Source of the DNA: Brooklawnia cerclae
GTDB taxonomy: Bacteria > Actinomycetota > Actinomycetes > Propionibacteriales > Propionibacteriaceae
Direction: 5' to 3'
Assembly: GCF_011758645.1 (NCBI RefSeq)
Contig: NZ_JAAMOZ010000001.1
Span: forward strand, 2,046,001 to 2,110,000
Length of the DNA stretch: 64,000 bases
In this document: positions 1 to 10,993 of the stretch, piece by piece
How positions within the stretch are numbered: the stretch's first letter is position 1
How the letters are laid out: each line of letters starts with the position of its first letter
Made by a program: the position numbers and the translations under genes
Notes under the pieces: generated by a model
Seen by the model: only the letters and a program-made list of their open reading frames with translations
Database searches by the model: none
What the model was told of the DNA's origin: nothing

Positions 1-220
1 CCAGGGGGCCCGACGTGATGAACTCCTCGAGTTCGGCGTAGTAGGCCCGGCCGACGTGCTCCGCGTAGTGCTGCCCGGCGAGGTCGGAGCCGATGGTCCG
101 GAGCTCCAGTGCCCGGATCACCAGTCCCTTCGCCTCGTATCGGGCGATGATGCCGCCGACCAGCCCGCGTGCCACGCCGTCGGGCTTCACGAGGACCAGG
201 GTGCGCTCCGAAACGCTCAT
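1..220 (-). CDS. ndk: nucleoside diphosphate kinase, N-terminal part (cut by left edge)
   Basis: The reverse strand encodes 73 residues beginning [20 protein letters not shown], the typical start of nucleoside diphosphate kinase. The enzyme moves the gamma phosphate between NTPs and NDPs through a phosphohistidine. The KPDGV motif (residues 12-16) is part of the nucleotide-binding surface. The catalytic histidine lies beyond the window, so activity cannot be judged. It is transcribed in the same direction as folC, a usual actinobacterial neighbour, with a 199-nt gap filled by repeats. Confidence 0.93.
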   Translation of the reverse strand, partial: MSVSERTLVLVKPDGVARGLVGGIIARYEAKGLVIRALELRTIGSDLAGQHYAEHVGRAYYAELEEFITSGPL

Positions 221-317
221 GGCTGAACCCTACAAGCCTGCCCAACCCGGCAGGCGGGCAACAGGGCACGCCGGTGCCGAACTGTAGGCGTGGATCGGAT
301 CTCGGCCCCAGGAGACT

Positions 318-408
318 CGTTTCGACAAGCTCAACGAGCGCCTTGCGTCGCCCCTTGAGCCCGTCGAAAGGACGGAGTGCGGCCGCCCCTCGAGCCTGTC
401 GAAAGGGC
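318..408. repeat. three copies of a short dispersed repeat (TTGAGCTTGTCGAAA family)
   Basis: Three related copies lie in the gap between folC and ndk. One is inverted (TTTCGACAAGCTCAA, 320-334) and two are direct (around 355-371 and 391-407). The same element recurs at 6020-6224 and 24617-24674. The inverted pairing lets the RNA fold into a hairpin, so it may act as a 3'-end or processing signal. Confidence 0.8.
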
Positions 409-419
409 CGAACCCGCCG

Positions 420-1850
420 TCAGATCTCCATCGGGTCTTCAGGATCCACGTCAGCGCGATACCCCACGGGATCGCCGACCACCACGTCCGGGCGCAGGCG
501 CGTCCCGGTCGGCAGCAACCTGGCACGCACCTCGCCGGCCAGGTACACCGACCCGATCACCAGGACGACCGATTCCGGCCCCGACTGTTCCGCGATCCCC
601 ATGGCGATGTCGACGGCTTCCTCACTCGTGGGAGCCTGCCGCACCCGCGAGGCCCCGAACACGCCGGTGGCGAGTTCGGCGAGATCGTCCACCGGCATCG
701 CCCGCGGCATGTCCGGGATGCCCGTGACGACGATGGTGTCCAGTTCGTCGGCCAGCAGTTCGAGCACCTCCGACACCGCCTTGTCGCCCATCATCGCGAC
801 CACGCCGATCAGCGGCTCAGCGGTGAACCCGTCCCGCAGGCCGGCCAGTGTGGCGCGCACCCCGTGCGGGTTGTGGGCCGTGTCGAGCACGACGGTGGGG
901 TCGTCGTGGACGACCTCCAGCCGAGCCGGCGCGACGACGCTGTCGAACCCCGCCTCGATGATCTTCGGGTCGAGCCCGGTGCCCCCACGAAGCGCCTCGA
1001 CCGCCGCGACCGCGAGCACCGCGTTGTGGGCCATGTGTGCCCCGAGCAGCGGAAGGAACAGATCGCCGACCGGCCCTCCGGCCGTCTCGATGCGCAGCAG
1101 TTGCCCGCCCACGGCGGGCTGCCGGTCGAGCAGGGCGAAGTCGATGCCCTCGCGCACCATCGGTGCGCCCACCTGTGTGCAGCGCTCCATCAGCACCTGG
1201 GCCGCGTCGGCGCTCTGGCCTGCCATGACGGCGATCCCGCCGGGCTTGATGATCCCCGATTTCTCGGTGGCGATCTCGGCGACGGTGTTGCCGAGCAGGT
1301 GCATGTGATCGAGGGCGACCGGGCACACCACCGCCACCGCCGCGTCCGCGACGCTCGTCGCGTCCCAGGTGCCGCCCATGCCGACCTCCACCACGGCCAC
1401 GTCGACGGGCGCGTCCGCGAACGCCGCGTAAGCCATGCCGGTGATGACCTCGAAGAAGGTCATGGGCACCCCGCCGAGGCGCTGCGCGTCCACCATCTCG
1501 ACCATCGGCGAGATCTGCGACCACAGTTCGTCGAAGTACTCGGCGCTGATCGGCTCGCCGTCGATGCAGACGCGCTCGGTGGCGTCCACCAGGTGCGGGG
1601 ACGAGAACCGACCCGTCCGCAGACCCATCGCCCGCAGCAGCGCATCGATCATGATCGCGGTACTGCCCTTGCCGTTGGTCCCCGTGATCTGGATCACCGG
1701 ACACGCGCGCTGCGGATCGCCGAGAAGATCGCACAATGCCGCGATCCGCTCCAGGGAGGGCTGCGGATGGTGCTCCGGCCAGCGCGCGATGAGGGACGCC
1801 ACCAGTTCGGCGTGTCCCGGTGCCGCAGTCGGACTGGGTGTGTTCGTCAC
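420..1850 (-). CDS. folC: dihydrofolate synthase / folylpolyglutamate synthase
   Basis: This is a 476-aa Mur-ligase-family enzyme of folate synthesis. It joins L-glutamate to dihydropteroate and then adds further glutamates to folates, using ATP in the cytoplasm. The P-loop GTNGKGST is at residues 57-64, followed by FSSPHLVDATERVCIDG, the usual FolC segment, and a Mur-type C-terminal domain with DTAHNPHG. The open frame extends 72 codons further upstream, but the GTG at 1850 gives the normal family length and avoids overlap with the divergent gene at 1920. No strong ribosome site is seen, so a leaderless or weakly translated start is possible. Confidence 0.93.
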   Translation of the reverse strand: MTNTPSPTAAPGHAELVASLIARWPEHHPQPSLERIAALCDLLGDPQRACPVIQITGTNGKGSTAIMIDALLRAMGLRTGRFSSPHLVDATERVCIDGEPISAEYFDELWSQISPMVEMVDAQRLGGVPMTFFEVITGMAYAAFADAPVDVAVVEVGMGGTWDATSVADAAVAVVCPVALDHMHLLGNTVAEIATEKSGIIKPGGIAVMAGQSADAAQVLMERCTQVGAPMVREGIDFALLDRQPAVGGQLLRIETAGGPVGDLFLPLLGAHMAHNAVLAVAAVEALRGGTGLDPKIIEAGFDSVVAPARLEVVHDDPTVVLDTAHNPHGVRATLAGLRDGFTAEPLIGVVAMMGDKAVSEVLELLADELDTIVVTGIPDMPRAMPVDDLAELATGVFGASRVRQAPTSEEAVDIAMGIAEQSGPESVVLVIGSVYLAGEVRARLLPTGTRLRPDVVVGDPVGYRADVDPEDPMEI

Positions 1851-1907
1851 AATCGGCCAGCCTACCTGCGCCGTCTCTGGTCCAGCCCGGCTCACAGCGG
1901 GGTTCGT

Positions 1908-1913
1908 TATGAT
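1908..1913 (+). promoter_or_regulatory. -10 element TATGAT of a leaderless promoter for the MauE-like gene
   Basis: TATGAT ends six bases before the GTG at 1920, so transcription should begin at or next to the start codon. There is no ribosome-binding site between them. This is the arrangement of leaderless actinobacterial genes. Confidence 0.55.
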
Positions 1914-1919
1914 GACCGC

Positions 1920-2519
1920 GTGATCTCGTGGACGAGGACTGTGGCGCACGCCCGGGTCTCCCGCGACTGGCGCGACTGGGTCGGTCTGGCGGCCCGCCTC
2001 GTCCTCGGCCTCGGACTGGTGGTCGCGGGCGGCCTCAAGGTCGGGCGCCTGGAGGCCAACGTGCAACAGGTGGCGCTCTACCAGCTGCCACTGCCGGGCT
2101 GGGCCGAGACCGTCGTCGGGTACGCCCAGCCGTTCGTCGAGATCACCGTCGGCCTCCTGCTCGTGGTCGGCCTGTTCACCCGTGTCAGCGCCGCGCTGGG
2201 GACGATCGCCATGGGCGTCTTCATCGCCGGGATCGTGTGGGCGTGGTCGCAGGGTCTGCGCATCGACTGCGGATGCTTCAGCCTCGGCGGTGAACTCGGG
2301 CCGGACGATCGGACGCGCTATACATACGACATCCTGCGCGACCTGGGCTTCATGGCCTGCGGGGTGTGGCTGTGGGCCCGCCCGGCAGCCGTCCTCGCCG
2401 TCGACAACTGGCTACTCGCGCCGGTGGACCTTCCCGGCTCGGGCTCCGACGACGACCTTCCCGACGACCCACCGGACGATTTCCCGGAGGTTTCCGCTCC
2501 CACCACAGCAAAGGGCTGA
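1920..2519 (+). CDS. MauE/DoxX-like integral membrane protein
   Basis: This 199-aa protein has about four hydrophobic helices (first near residues 20-40) and a Pro/Asp-rich cytoplasmic-type tail. The fold and the segment RIDCGCFSLGGELG, with a paired-cysteine CGC motif, match the MauE/DoxX family. In that family such membrane proteins pass electrons to or from a partner thioredoxin-fold protein. The next gene, three bases downstream, encodes exactly such a partner, so the two probably form an envelope disulfide redox pair. The GTG at 1920 was chosen because of the -10 element just before it. The substrate is unknown. Confidence 0.75.
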   Translation: MISWTRTVAHARVSRDWRDWVGLAARLVLGLGLVVAGGLKVGRLEANVQQVALYQLPLPGWAETVVGYAQPFVEITVGLLLVVGLFTRVSAALGTIAMGVFIAGIVWAWSQGLRIDCGCFSLGGELGPDDRTRYTYDILRDLGFMACGVWLWARPAAVLAVDNWLLAPVDLPGSGSDDDLPDDPPDDFPEVSAPTTAKG

Positions 2520-2522
2520 TCG

Positions 2523-3350
2523 ATGAGCAAGAGCAAGCAGAACCAACCGCGTCAACAGGCCGACGCGACCAACCGCGACGCATCGGCCGGTACTTCCCGC
2601 CGGGAACAGTTGCGCGCCCAGCAGCTCGCGGAGGCGAAGAGCGCCCGGACGAGGCGGATCGTCACGGCCGCCGCCATCGTCGTCGCTGTCGCCATCGTCG
2701 TCACGGTCTGTGTCGTGTTGTGGCAGAACCACCAGACCCAGAAGCGGCAGGAGGAGCTCCAGTCGCAGGCCGACCAGATCGTGCCGGCGAGCGCCAACGC
2801 CGACCAGAACGGGATCCTCGTCACGGGGACCGCCTCCGATGCGACTCCGCTCGTGCAGGTGTACGAGGACTTCCAGTGCCCCGGTTGCGCCCAGGCGTCG
2901 GCCTACGTGGAACCGAACCTCGAATCGCTGGCCGAGAAGGGCGAGCTTCGCATCGAATACCACGTCCTGCACGGGCTCGACACCTCACTGGGCACGACGT
3001 ACTCCCAGAAGGCGGCGATCGCCGGGTCGTGTGCGGCCGAGTACGGCAGCTTCTCCGACTACGCCACGCTCGTCTACGCCAATCAGCCCGAGCAGGAGGG
3101 CGACGGCTGGACCGATGAGCAGCTTCGCGAGACGTTCGCCGAGCAGTCCGGCATGACCGGGCAGGCCCTGACCGACTTCCAGGCATGCTTCGACGGCAAC
3201 GCAACCTCGGACTTCGTCGACGCCATGCAGAACTCACGCCCCGACATCGTCACGGCGACCCCGTCGTTCGTCGTCAACGGTCAGCTCGTCGAGTTCAGCA
3301 CCAGCGACACCGAGGACCAGGTGCTGGCCAAGGTGCAGGCCGTCGCCTGA
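2523..3350 (+). CDS. membrane-anchored DsbA-like thioredoxin-fold protein
   Basis: This 275-aa protein has a charged cytoplasmic N-terminus, one membrane helix (about residues 46-67) and an extracellular thioredoxin-fold domain. The active-site motif FQCPGCA has redox cysteines at 119 and 122, and a cis-Pro segment TPSFVVNGQ lies near the C-terminus. This is the DsbA / DSBA-like (PF13462-type) actinobacterial family, which forms or isomerises disulfides in exported proteins. It starts three bases after the MauE-like gene and is surely cotranscribed, which suggests MauE-like reoxidation of the cysteines. Confidence 0.85.
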   Translation: MSKSKQNQPRQQADATNRDASAGTSRREQLRAQQLAEAKSARTRRIVTAAAIVVAVAIVVTVCVVLWQNHQTQKRQEELQSQADQIVPASANADQNGILVTGTASDATPLVQVYEDFQCPGCAQASAYVEPNLESLAEKGELRIEYHVLHGLDTSLGTTYSQKAAIAGSCAAEYGSFSDYATLVYANQPEQEGDGWTDEQLRETFAEQSGMTGQALTDFQACFDGNATSDFVDAMQNSRPDIVTATPSFVVNGQLVEFSTSDTEDQVLAKVQAVA

Positions 3351-3409
3351 CCCGGCGGTTCCACCCCTCACGGCCGGGCTTCGATGTGCTGGTCCCTGCC
3401 CGGACTCGG

Positions 3410-3415
3410 TAGGAT
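3410..3415 (+). promoter_or_regulatory. -10 element TAGGAT of a probable leaderless valS promoter
   Basis: TAGGAT lies seven bases before the ATG at 3423, with no Shine-Dalgarno sequence between them. The spacing repeats that seen at 1908-1920. Confidence 0.45.
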
Positions 3416-3422
3416 GCACCCC

Positions 3423-6002
3423 ATGAGTTCTGCACCGATCCCGTCCGCCGCGCCCTCCGAGCCCTCGGGTTGGCAGGTACCGGACAAGCCGGTGCTCGAG
3501 GGCCTCGAGGACGCCTGGGCCGCACGCTGGGAGGACCGGGCAACCTACGCCTTCGTCCGCCCCGAGACGCGGGAACAGGTCTTCTCGGTCGACACCCCCC
3601 CGCCGACGGTGTCGGGGTCGCTGCACGTCGGGCACGTCTTCAGTTACACCCACACCGACATCGTGGCCCGTTACCAGCGCATGCAGGGCAAGCACGTCTT
3701 CTACCCGATGGGCTGGGACGACAACGGCCTGCCCACCGAGCGGCGCGTCCAGAACTTCTACGGCGTGCGCTGCGATCCGTCGGTTCCCTACGACCCGGAT
3801 TTCCAGCCCCCGGCCAAACCCAATCCGAAGCGGCAGGTGCCGATCAGCCGGCGCAACTTCGTCGAACTGTGCCACGAGTTGACCGAGGTGGACGAGAAGG
3901 TCTTCGAGAGCCTCTGGCGGCGCATCGGCCTGTCGGTCGACTGGAAGCAGCTGTACACGACGATCTCGCCCGAGTCGCAGACCGTGGCCCAGCGGGCGTT
4001 CCTGCACAACTTCGCGCGCGGCGAGGCGTACCTCTCCGAGGCCCCGACGATGTGGGACGTCACGTTCCAGACGGCGGTCGCCCAGGCCGAACTCGAGGCT
4101 CGCGAGTACCCGGGCGCCTACCACCGCGTCGCCTTCCATACGGCCGAGGGGCCCGTCTACATCGAGACCACGCGCCCGGAACTGATCCCCAGCGTCTGCG
4201 CGCTGATCGCCCACCCCGACGACGAGCGTTACCAGCACCTGTTCGGGACGACGGTCACCTCTCCCCTGTTCGGCGTCGAGGTGCCGGTGCTCGCGCACCC
4301 GGCCGCCGAGATGGACAAGGGCGCCGGCATCGCCATGTGCTGTACGTTCGGCGACCTCACCGACGTCCAGTGGTGGCGCGAGCTGCGCCTGCCGACCCGG
4401 GTGATCCTGCAGCGCAACGGGCGTCTGCAGGCCGAGGCGCCCGACTGGCTCGTCGACGCCGCACCGTACGCCGAGTTGGCCGGTAGGACGACACTTCAGG
4501 CACGCGAGGCCATCGTCGAGTTGCTGCGGGCCTCCGGCGATCTCGACGGGGAGCCCCGGCCCACTACCCGCATGGCCAACTTCTACGAGCGTGGCGACAA
4601 GCCGCTCGAGATCGTCTCTACCCGCCAGTGGTACATCACCAACGGCGGCCGCGACGAGAAGCTCCGGGGCGAGTTGCTCGCACGCGGGGACGAGCTCGGC
4701 TGGGTGCCCGAGCACATGCGGTATCGCTACGCCAACTGGGTGAACGGGCTCAACGGCGACTGGCTGATCAGCCGCCAGCGCTTCTTCGGCGTGCCGTTCC
4801 CCATCTGGTACCGGCTCGACGCCGACGGCCAGCCCGACCACTCCGACCCGATCACCGCCGACGAGGCGTCCCTGCCCGTCGACCCGGCGTCCCAACCCGC
4901 CCCCGGCTACACCGAGGACCAGCGCGGCAAGCCCGGCGGCTTCATCGGCGACCCCGACGTCATGGACACCTGGGCGACCTCGTCGCTCACCCCGCAGATC
5001 GCCTGCGGCTGGGAGCGCGACGAGCAGCTGTGGCGCCTCACCTACCCGATGGACGTCGCCCCCGAGGCACACGACATCATCCGGACCTGGCTGTTCAGCC
5101 GCATCGTCCGTAGTCACCTCGAGGAGCATTGCCTACCGTGGCGGCTGGCGACGATCTCCGGGTTCGTCGTCGACCCCGACCGCAAGAAGATGAGCAAGTC
5201 GAAGGGCAACGTGGTCGTCCCCACCGAGATCCTCGACCGGTTCGGCGCCGACGCGGTGCGCTGGCGCGCGGCCATGGCGCGTCCCGGCATGGACTCGCCG
5301 TTCGACGAGACCCAGATGAAGGTCGGACGCCGCCTGGCGATGAAGGTGCTCAACGCATCGAAGTTCGTCCTGGCCATGGGAAGCCCGGCCGGGGCCGAGG
5401 CGATCGTCGAGCCAGACGACCTGGCGATGCTGGAGGCGCTGAAGAACGTCGTCGCCCGCGCGACGGAGGCGTTCGAGGCCTATCAGTACACCGATGCCCT
5501 GGAGGCCACCGAGGCATTCTTCTGGACGTTCTGCGACGACTACGTGGAACTCGTGAAGGAACGCGCCTACGGTGCTCGCGGGCAGGCGGCCGCGGCCTCG
5601 GCCCACGCGGCACTACAACTCGCGCTGTCGATCCTGCTGCGGCTCTTCGCACCCTTCATGCCCTTCGTCACCGAAGAGGTCTGGAGTTGGTGGCAGGAGG
5701 GCTCGGTGCACCACGCCACGTGGCCGACCGTCGAGGAGATCCCGACCAGCGGGGACGTCGCGCTGCTGGACGACATCTCCGCCGCCCTCATAGAGGTGCG
5801 CGGCGTCAAGTCGACCGCGAAGGTGTCGATGAAGACCGAGATCGTGCGAGCGAGCTTCAACGGGCCCGCCGAGACGATCGAACGGCTCAAGCTCGTCACC
5901 GACGATCTCAGGGCTGTCGGACGCATCACCGGCGACCTCGACTGGAATGCCGGAGGCGAGCGACTCTCGCTCGACGCGGAGCTCGCGGCTTCTCAGCGCT
6001 GA
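3423..6002 (+). CDS. valS: valyl-tRNA synthetase
   Basis: This is an 859-aa class I aminoacyl-tRNA synthetase that charges tRNA-Val. The HIGH-type motif is HVGH (68-71) and the KMSKS motif is at 589-593, both intact. Between them lie the CP1 editing domain, which removes mischarged threonine, and an [15 protein letters not shown] segment. A class Ia anticodon-binding domain follows. The protein is on the short side for ValS, with little C-terminal coiled coil. The start at 3423 fits a -10 element at 3410-3415; an in-frame ATG nine bases earlier is the alternative. It converges with thrC across a repeat-filled gap. Confidence 0.97.
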   Translation: MSSAPIPSAAPSEPSGWQVPDKPVLEGLEDAWAARWEDRATYAFVRPETREQVFSVDTPPPTVSGSLHVGHVFSYTHTDIVARYQRMQGKHVFYPMGWDDNGLPTERRVQNFYGVRCDPSVPYDPDFQPPAKPNPKRQVPISRRNFVELCHELTEVDEKVFESLWRRIGLSVDWKQLYTTISPESQTVAQRAFLHNFARGEAYLSEAPTMWDVTFQTAVAQAELEAREYPGAYHRVAFHTAEGPVYIETTRPELIPSVCALIAHPDDERYQHLFGTTVTSPLFGVEVPVLAHPAAEMDKGAGIAMCCTFGDLTDVQWWRELRLPTRVILQRNGRLQAEAPDWLVDAAPYAELAGRTTLQAREAIVELLRASGDLDGEPRPTTRMANFYERGDKPLEIVSTRQWYITNGGRDEKLRGELLARGDELGWVPEHMRYRYANWVNGLNGDWLISRQRFFGVPFPIWYRLDADGQPDHSDPITADEASLPVDPASQPAPGYTEDQRGKPGGFIGDPDVMDTWATSSLTPQIACGWERDEQLWRLTYPMDVAPEAHDIIRTWLFSRIVRSHLEEHCLPWRLATISGFVVDPDRKKMSKSKGNVVVPTEILDRFGADAVRWRAAMARPGMDSPFDETQMKVGRRLAMKVLNASKFVLAMGSPAGAEAIVEPDDLAMLEALKNVVARATEAFEAYQYTDALEATEAFFWTFCDDYVELVKERAYGARGQAAAASAHAALQLALSILLRLFAPFMPFVTEEVWSWWQEGSVHHATWPTVEEIPTSGDVALLDDISAALIEVRGVKSTAKVSMKTEIVRASFNGPAETIERLKLVTDDLRAVGRITGDLDWNAGGERLSLDAELAASQR

Positions 6003-6019
6003 CTTCGCGGCCCCGGACG

Positions 6020-6224
6020 CCCTTTCGACAAGCTCAAGGGCCGTTCCGCCCTCGCACCTTTGAGCCTGTCGAAAGCGACTCCCGCCCCTTGAGCCTGTCG
6101 AAAGAAACCCTCGCCCCTTCGAGCCTGTCGAAAGGGACCCTCGCCCCTTGAGCTTGTCGAAAGGGACCCTCGCCCCTTGAGCTTGTCGAAAGGGACCCTC
6201 GCCCCTTGAGCTTGTCGAAAGGGA
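6020..6224. repeat. cluster of seven TTGAGCTTGTCGAAA-type repeats
   Basis: The convergent gap between valS and thrC is filled almost entirely by seven copies of a 15-20-bp core. The first is inverted relative to the rest. The others recur every 29-30 bp, separated by a nearly constant spacer (GGGACCCTCGCC in the last copies). The last three copies are identical, which suggests recent slippage or local duplication. The inverted first copy can pair with any later one to make a transcript-end hairpin for both genes. Confidence 0.88.
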
Positions 6225-6227
6225 CCC

Positions 6228-7667
6228 TCAGCCCTCGGACTGCTCGATGTAGGCCTTCACCTCGTCCGCGTCGTTCGGCAGGTCGACGACGCGACGAGGT
6301 GCGTCCTCGATGCCCGCGAACCGCGGTGGCGTGGGCGGCGGCGCACCGATGGCCTCGCTGATCGTCTCGGCGAACTTGATGGGCAGGGCCGTCTCCAGGA
6401 CGACGATGGGTGCGCTCACGCGACCGATCCACTGGTGGGCCACATGCACACCGTCAGCGGTGTGGGGATCGATCAGGACGCCGGTGTCGCGATGAAGCCC
6501 GCGAATGGTCTCGACGCGATCGGCGTGGGTGGACGAGCCGCTCACGAACCCGTATCGAGTCGCGATCGACTGGAACGCCGGTGTCGCCGAGAGATCGAAC
6601 CCACCGGATCGCGTGATCTCTTCGCCGAACAGACGGCGCACCAACCCGCCGTCGCGTCCGACGAGGTCGAAGACGAACCTCTCGAAGTTGGAGGCCTTGC
6701 TGATGTCCATCGACGGGCTGCTGGTCTCGGCGACCTCGCTGGAGGCCCGCACACGATACCGGCCGGTCGAGAAGAACTCGTGCAGCACGTCGTTCTCGTT
6801 GGTCGCCAGGATGAGCGCGTCGATGGGAAGCCCCATCTCCCGGGCGATGTGCCCGGCACAGATGTTGCCGAAGTTCCCGCTCGGCACCGCGAAGCTGACC
6901 CTCTGGCCGTTGTCGGTCGTCACTCGCAGCCACAGGGCCACGTAGTAGATCACCTGGGCGACGATCCGCGCCCAGTTGATCGAGTTCACCGCCCCGATGC
7001 GATGACGCTCCTTGAAGCCGGCGTCGCGGTTGACCGCCTTGACGATGTCCTGGCAGTCGTCGAAGACCCCGTCGATCGCGATGTTGTGGATGTTGGGATC
7101 GGCCAGACCGAACATCTGTGCCTGCTGGAAGGGGGACATCCGTCCGGCCGGCGTCAACATGTACACGCTCAGACGGCTGCAGCCCCGCAGAGCGTATTCC
7201 GCCGAGCTTCCGGTGTCGCCACTCGTGGCGCCGAGGATCGTGAGCGACTGCCCCCGGCGGTCGAGCTCGTACTCGAACAATTCGCCGAGCAGTTGCATGG
7301 CCATGTCCTTGAACGCTGCCGTCGGCCCGTTCGACAGGTGCCCGATCCACAGCGACCCGTCACCGATGCGGTCGGCCGTCACGATCCGCGGCGACCCGAA
7401 CTTCTCCGCCGTGTACGCGCGTCGGCACGCTCGCAGCAGGTCCTCGGACGGTATGTCGTCGACGAACAGGCTGAGGACGCGGTGAGCGAGAGCCGCGTAG
7501 CCGTCGCCTGCGAGGACGTCACGCCACTCGGCGAGCTGGGACGCGTCGACCCTCGGGTATTCCACCGGCACGTAGAGACCCCCGTCGGCCGCCAGGCCTT
7601 CGAGGAGAATGTCGCTGAAACCGGCCGTCGGAGCCCCGGGCAGCGCCCGCGTTGAGATGTACCGCAC
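6228..7667 (-). CDS. thrC: threonine synthase
   Basis: This is a 479-aa PLP enzyme that turns O-phosphohomoserine into threonine and phosphate. It belongs to the longer enterobacterial/fungal-type ThrC class, judged by length and the N-terminal MRYISTRA start. The PLP lysine is K120 in GPTAAFKDMAMQ, and the phosphate-binding glycine-rich stretch is ATSGDTGSSAEYAL. No other threonine-pathway gene is adjacent. The start is supported by the conserved first residues. Confidence 0.95.
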   Translation of the reverse strand: MRYISTRALPGAPTAGFSDILLEGLAADGGLYVPVEYPRVDASQLAEWRDVLAGDGYAALAHRVLSLFVDDIPSEDLLRACRRAYTAEKFGSPRIVTADRIGDGSLWIGHLSNGPTAAFKDMAMQLLGELFEYELDRRGQSLTILGATSGDTGSSAEYALRGCSRLSVYMLTPAGRMSPFQQAQMFGLADPNIHNIAIDGVFDDCQDIVKAVNRDAGFKERHRIGAVNSINWARIVAQVIYYVALWLRVTTDNGQRVSFAVPSGNFGNICAGHIAREMGLPIDALILATNENDVLHEFFSTGRYRVRASSEVAETSSPSMDISKASNFERFVFDLVGRDGGLVRRLFGEEITRSGGFDLSATPAFQSIATRYGFVSGSSTHADRVETIRGLHRDTGVLIDPHTADGVHVAHQWIGRVSAPIVVLETALPIKFAETISEAIGAPPPTPPRFAGIEDAPRRVVDLPNDADEVKAYIEQSEG

Positions 7668-7788
7668 GCGCTCAGCCTACCGGCCCGCCCACCGACGCCG
7701 CGTCTGGCGAGTCGCCTCGCCTTCGCCCACCGTGAGCCCGCGGCGGCGCTACCATCGGCTTACCGCAGCCGCGCCGACAGGAGGGACG

Positions 7789-8142
7789 ATGGGATACGAG
7801 GTCTCGGTCTCCCCTGAGCAGTTGTTCTCCGGTGCGGACGCCTTGCAGGCCCTGGCAGAGGACTGCGTGGCCGATCAGGTCACCGATTCCTCGCCGGGTT
7901 CGGAGGACGACTCGTGGGCCGATCGCCCTCCCGATGCCCTCGACCAGGCCCGCGGACGGCAGCTCGATGCCTTGTCCGGCGCGGTCGCGCAGTTGGGACG
8001 CACCCTCCAGAAGGCCTCCGACACTCTGAGGGGCTCCGCACGCGATTACCAGCAGACCGAGACCGCAGCCGTCGAGTTGATCGCGCGCACCGTGGGGCAG
8101 ACAGGCGAACGAGGCTTCGGGGGCCCTGATGGGAGCAGATGA
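7789..8142 (+). CDS. EspC-like small helical protein (ESX/type VII associated)
   Basis: This 117-aa acidic protein is predicted to be largely helical, with a conserved-looking N-terminus (YEVSVSPEQLFSGADALQALAE) like DUF2580/EspC secretion-associated proteins. A strong ribosome site, CAGGAGGGA, precedes the ATG. It overlaps the next gene by 14 bases, so the two are translationally coupled. Such pairs usually form heterodimers like ESX substrates. No ESX machinery gene is in the window. Assignment is by general pattern only. Confidence 0.5.
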   Translation: MGYEVSVSPEQLFSGADALQALAEDCVADQVTDSSPGSEDDSWADRPPDALDQARGRQLDALSGAVAQLGRTLQKASDTLRGSARDYQQTETAAVELIARTVGQTGERGFGGPDGSR

Positions 8143-8788
8143 ACTCGACCTGGTGGCCACGCTGAAGCAGTGGCGCGACGACATGTCGCCTGAGGTCCGC
8201 ATGGTCTTCGACGTGAACGACACCTTCACCCGTCTCCTCGGTCTCGCGATGCGGCTGTCGTCCGATCCGGAGGCACTGCGATCCGCCGCGGAGCAGCAGG
8301 CGACGATCGCCCGTCGCATGGAAGAACTGGCCCGTCAGATGGACGGCATGGGCGCTCGGGTCTCCGACTGGGACGGCGCGGCCCGGCGAGCCTTCGACGA
8401 CACGGTCACGACGCTCGGCTCCCGGGCAGGAGAACTCGCGGAACTGGGCACCCAGGGAAGCCATCTGCTGTCGACTGCGGGGCAGGGGTTCCAGGAGAAC
8501 GACCGGCTGCTGGCCGACCTCGTGCGCGACAGCATCGACTACGCCGAGAGGTCCCTGCAGATCGCCAAGACACTGTCGGGACTCACCGGCGGGGCGTCGT
8601 TGTCGACGTGGACGGCGAACAACGTCAGGCAGGTCACCTGCCTCGTGGAACAGTTGCGGCAGGCCACGGAGCGGGTGGGCGTCCTGTTCGCCCAAGTCAC
8701 CTCCCTGGTCACTCAGTTGACCGACACAGCCGACGAACTGCGCGACAACCTCGCCGACGTCGAGCAGCGACTGTCGGACGATCATTGA
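8129..8788 (+). CDS. WXG100-like helical protein
   Basis: This 219-aa, almost entirely helical protein contains DWDGAARRAFDDT (about residues 76-88), a W-x-G turn between two helices as in WXG100 proteins, followed by a longer coiled-coil C-terminus. It is coupled to the EspC-like gene before it and converges with two YbaB-like genes 68 bp away. Together these suggest a small type VII secretion-related locus. There is no toxin domain, and the function is unknown. Confidence 0.55.
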   Translation: MGADELDLVATLKQWRDDMSPEVRMVFDVNDTFTRLLGLAMRLSSDPEALRSAAEQQATIARRMEELARQMDGMGARVSDWDGAARRAFDDTVTTLGSRAGELAELGTQGSHLLSTAGQGFQENDRLLADLVRDSIDYAERSLQIAKTLSGLTGGASLSTWTANNVRQVTCLVEQLRQATERVGVLFAQVTSLVTQLTDTADELRDNLADVEQRLSDDH

Positions 8789-8856
8789 CCCGGTCGGGAT
8801 CGTTCTCGGCCACGGCGGCTCCGACGAGTCCGAACTCCGCTTCGTCCGACAGGCGT

Positions 8857-9243
8857 CTACTGTGACGTGCCCCGTCCGAGGCCGTGCGGCCAATTCCGAC
8901 GCCGTCTTCGGCGCTGGGGCCGGCCCAGGCTCGTCCTCGTCCGCGCGACATCGTCCTCCAGCCCGTCGAGCACCGCGTTGAACTCCGCCACACGCGTGTC
9001 CCTGGCCCGTATGAGGTCGTCGACCGGCATGCCCTCGGCCTTTTCGAGCGCGCGGTTGACGGCCTGGACGATGCCCGTCTCGGCCTCCTCGTGCACACAC
9101 TCCTCCGCCACCACCACACGCAGCACGTCCAGGTGCGCGGACACCGTGGCCCGTACCAGACCGTCGTCGCTACTGGCGCTGAACTCCGTTGCCGGGCTCG
9201 CGTCCTCGTTGGGCCACCTGCCGTCGATCACGGTGGACGTCAC
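8857..9243 (-). CDS. YbaB/EbfC-like small protein
   Basis: This 128-aa protein has a beta-strand region (LVRATVSAHLDVLRVVV) followed by helices (GIVQAVNRALEKAEGMPVDD), the plan of YbaB/EbfC nucleoid-associated proteins. Actinobacterial ESX loci often carry such genes. The tail is strongly basic with a run of arginines, consistent with nucleic-acid binding. The GTG start overlaps the stop of the upstream partner (GTGA), so the pair is coupled. Confidence 0.5.
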   Translation of the reverse strand: MTSTVIDGRWPNEDASPATEFSASSDDGLVRATVSAHLDVLRVVVAEECVHEEAETGIVQAVNRALEKAEGMPVDDLIRARDTRVAEFNAVLDGLEDDVARTRTSLGRPQRRRRRRNWPHGLGRGTSQ

Positions 9244-9533
9244 TGGCCCCCCAACAACAACGCGCGGAGTTGGGGATTGAGCCCGGGCAGGTCGGCGAGT
9301 GCCCGGCGGGTCTCGGCACGAGCCTGTCTCAGGCTCCGCTGGACAGCATCCGTCGCCGACTGCGACAACTCGCCGACGGGATCGGCCACGGCCTCGATGC
9401 TCGCCGAGGTCACCCTCGCCTCCCCCACCGACATCACCGTCACCGCCCCGTCGACGGAGGTGGCCTCATAGGTGCGGCTCAGGATCTCCTGGATCGCGTG
9501 CGCGTACTCGTCCGCACTGCTCCGTGTGGTCAT
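9240..9533 (-). CDS. YbaB/EbfC-like small protein
   Basis: This 97-aa protein has the same order of elements as its downstream partner: a beta hairpin (GAVTVMSVGEARVTSASIEA) and then a helix rich in Ala, Arg and Gln. It is probably the second subunit of a YbaB-like heterodimer. A good ribosome site (AGGAGG) precedes the ATG. It lies 105 bp downstream of clpX in the same direction, so read-through is possible. Confidence 0.5.
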   Translation of the reverse strand: MTTRSSADEYAHAIQEILSRTYEATSVDGAVTVMSVGEARVTSASIEAVADPVGELSQSATDAVQRSLRQARAETRRALADLPGLNPQLRALLLGGQ

Positions 9534-9638
9534 CGTCGCGCCTCCTGACCCCTCATGCTAGCCGTGCAAGAAAGGTTCTCCGTAACGGTGGTCCAGCTGG
9601 GGTCTGGGTGGACGCTCCGGGAGACGCGGATGCCGCGA

Positions 9639-10922
<1,284 letters not shown>

Positions 10923-10993
10923 TGTTCCTCCTCCGCCGAAAATGGTGGCTGTCTGGTGCCCGGTCGGCGCACCACCCCGTGCACCGCCGGGGC

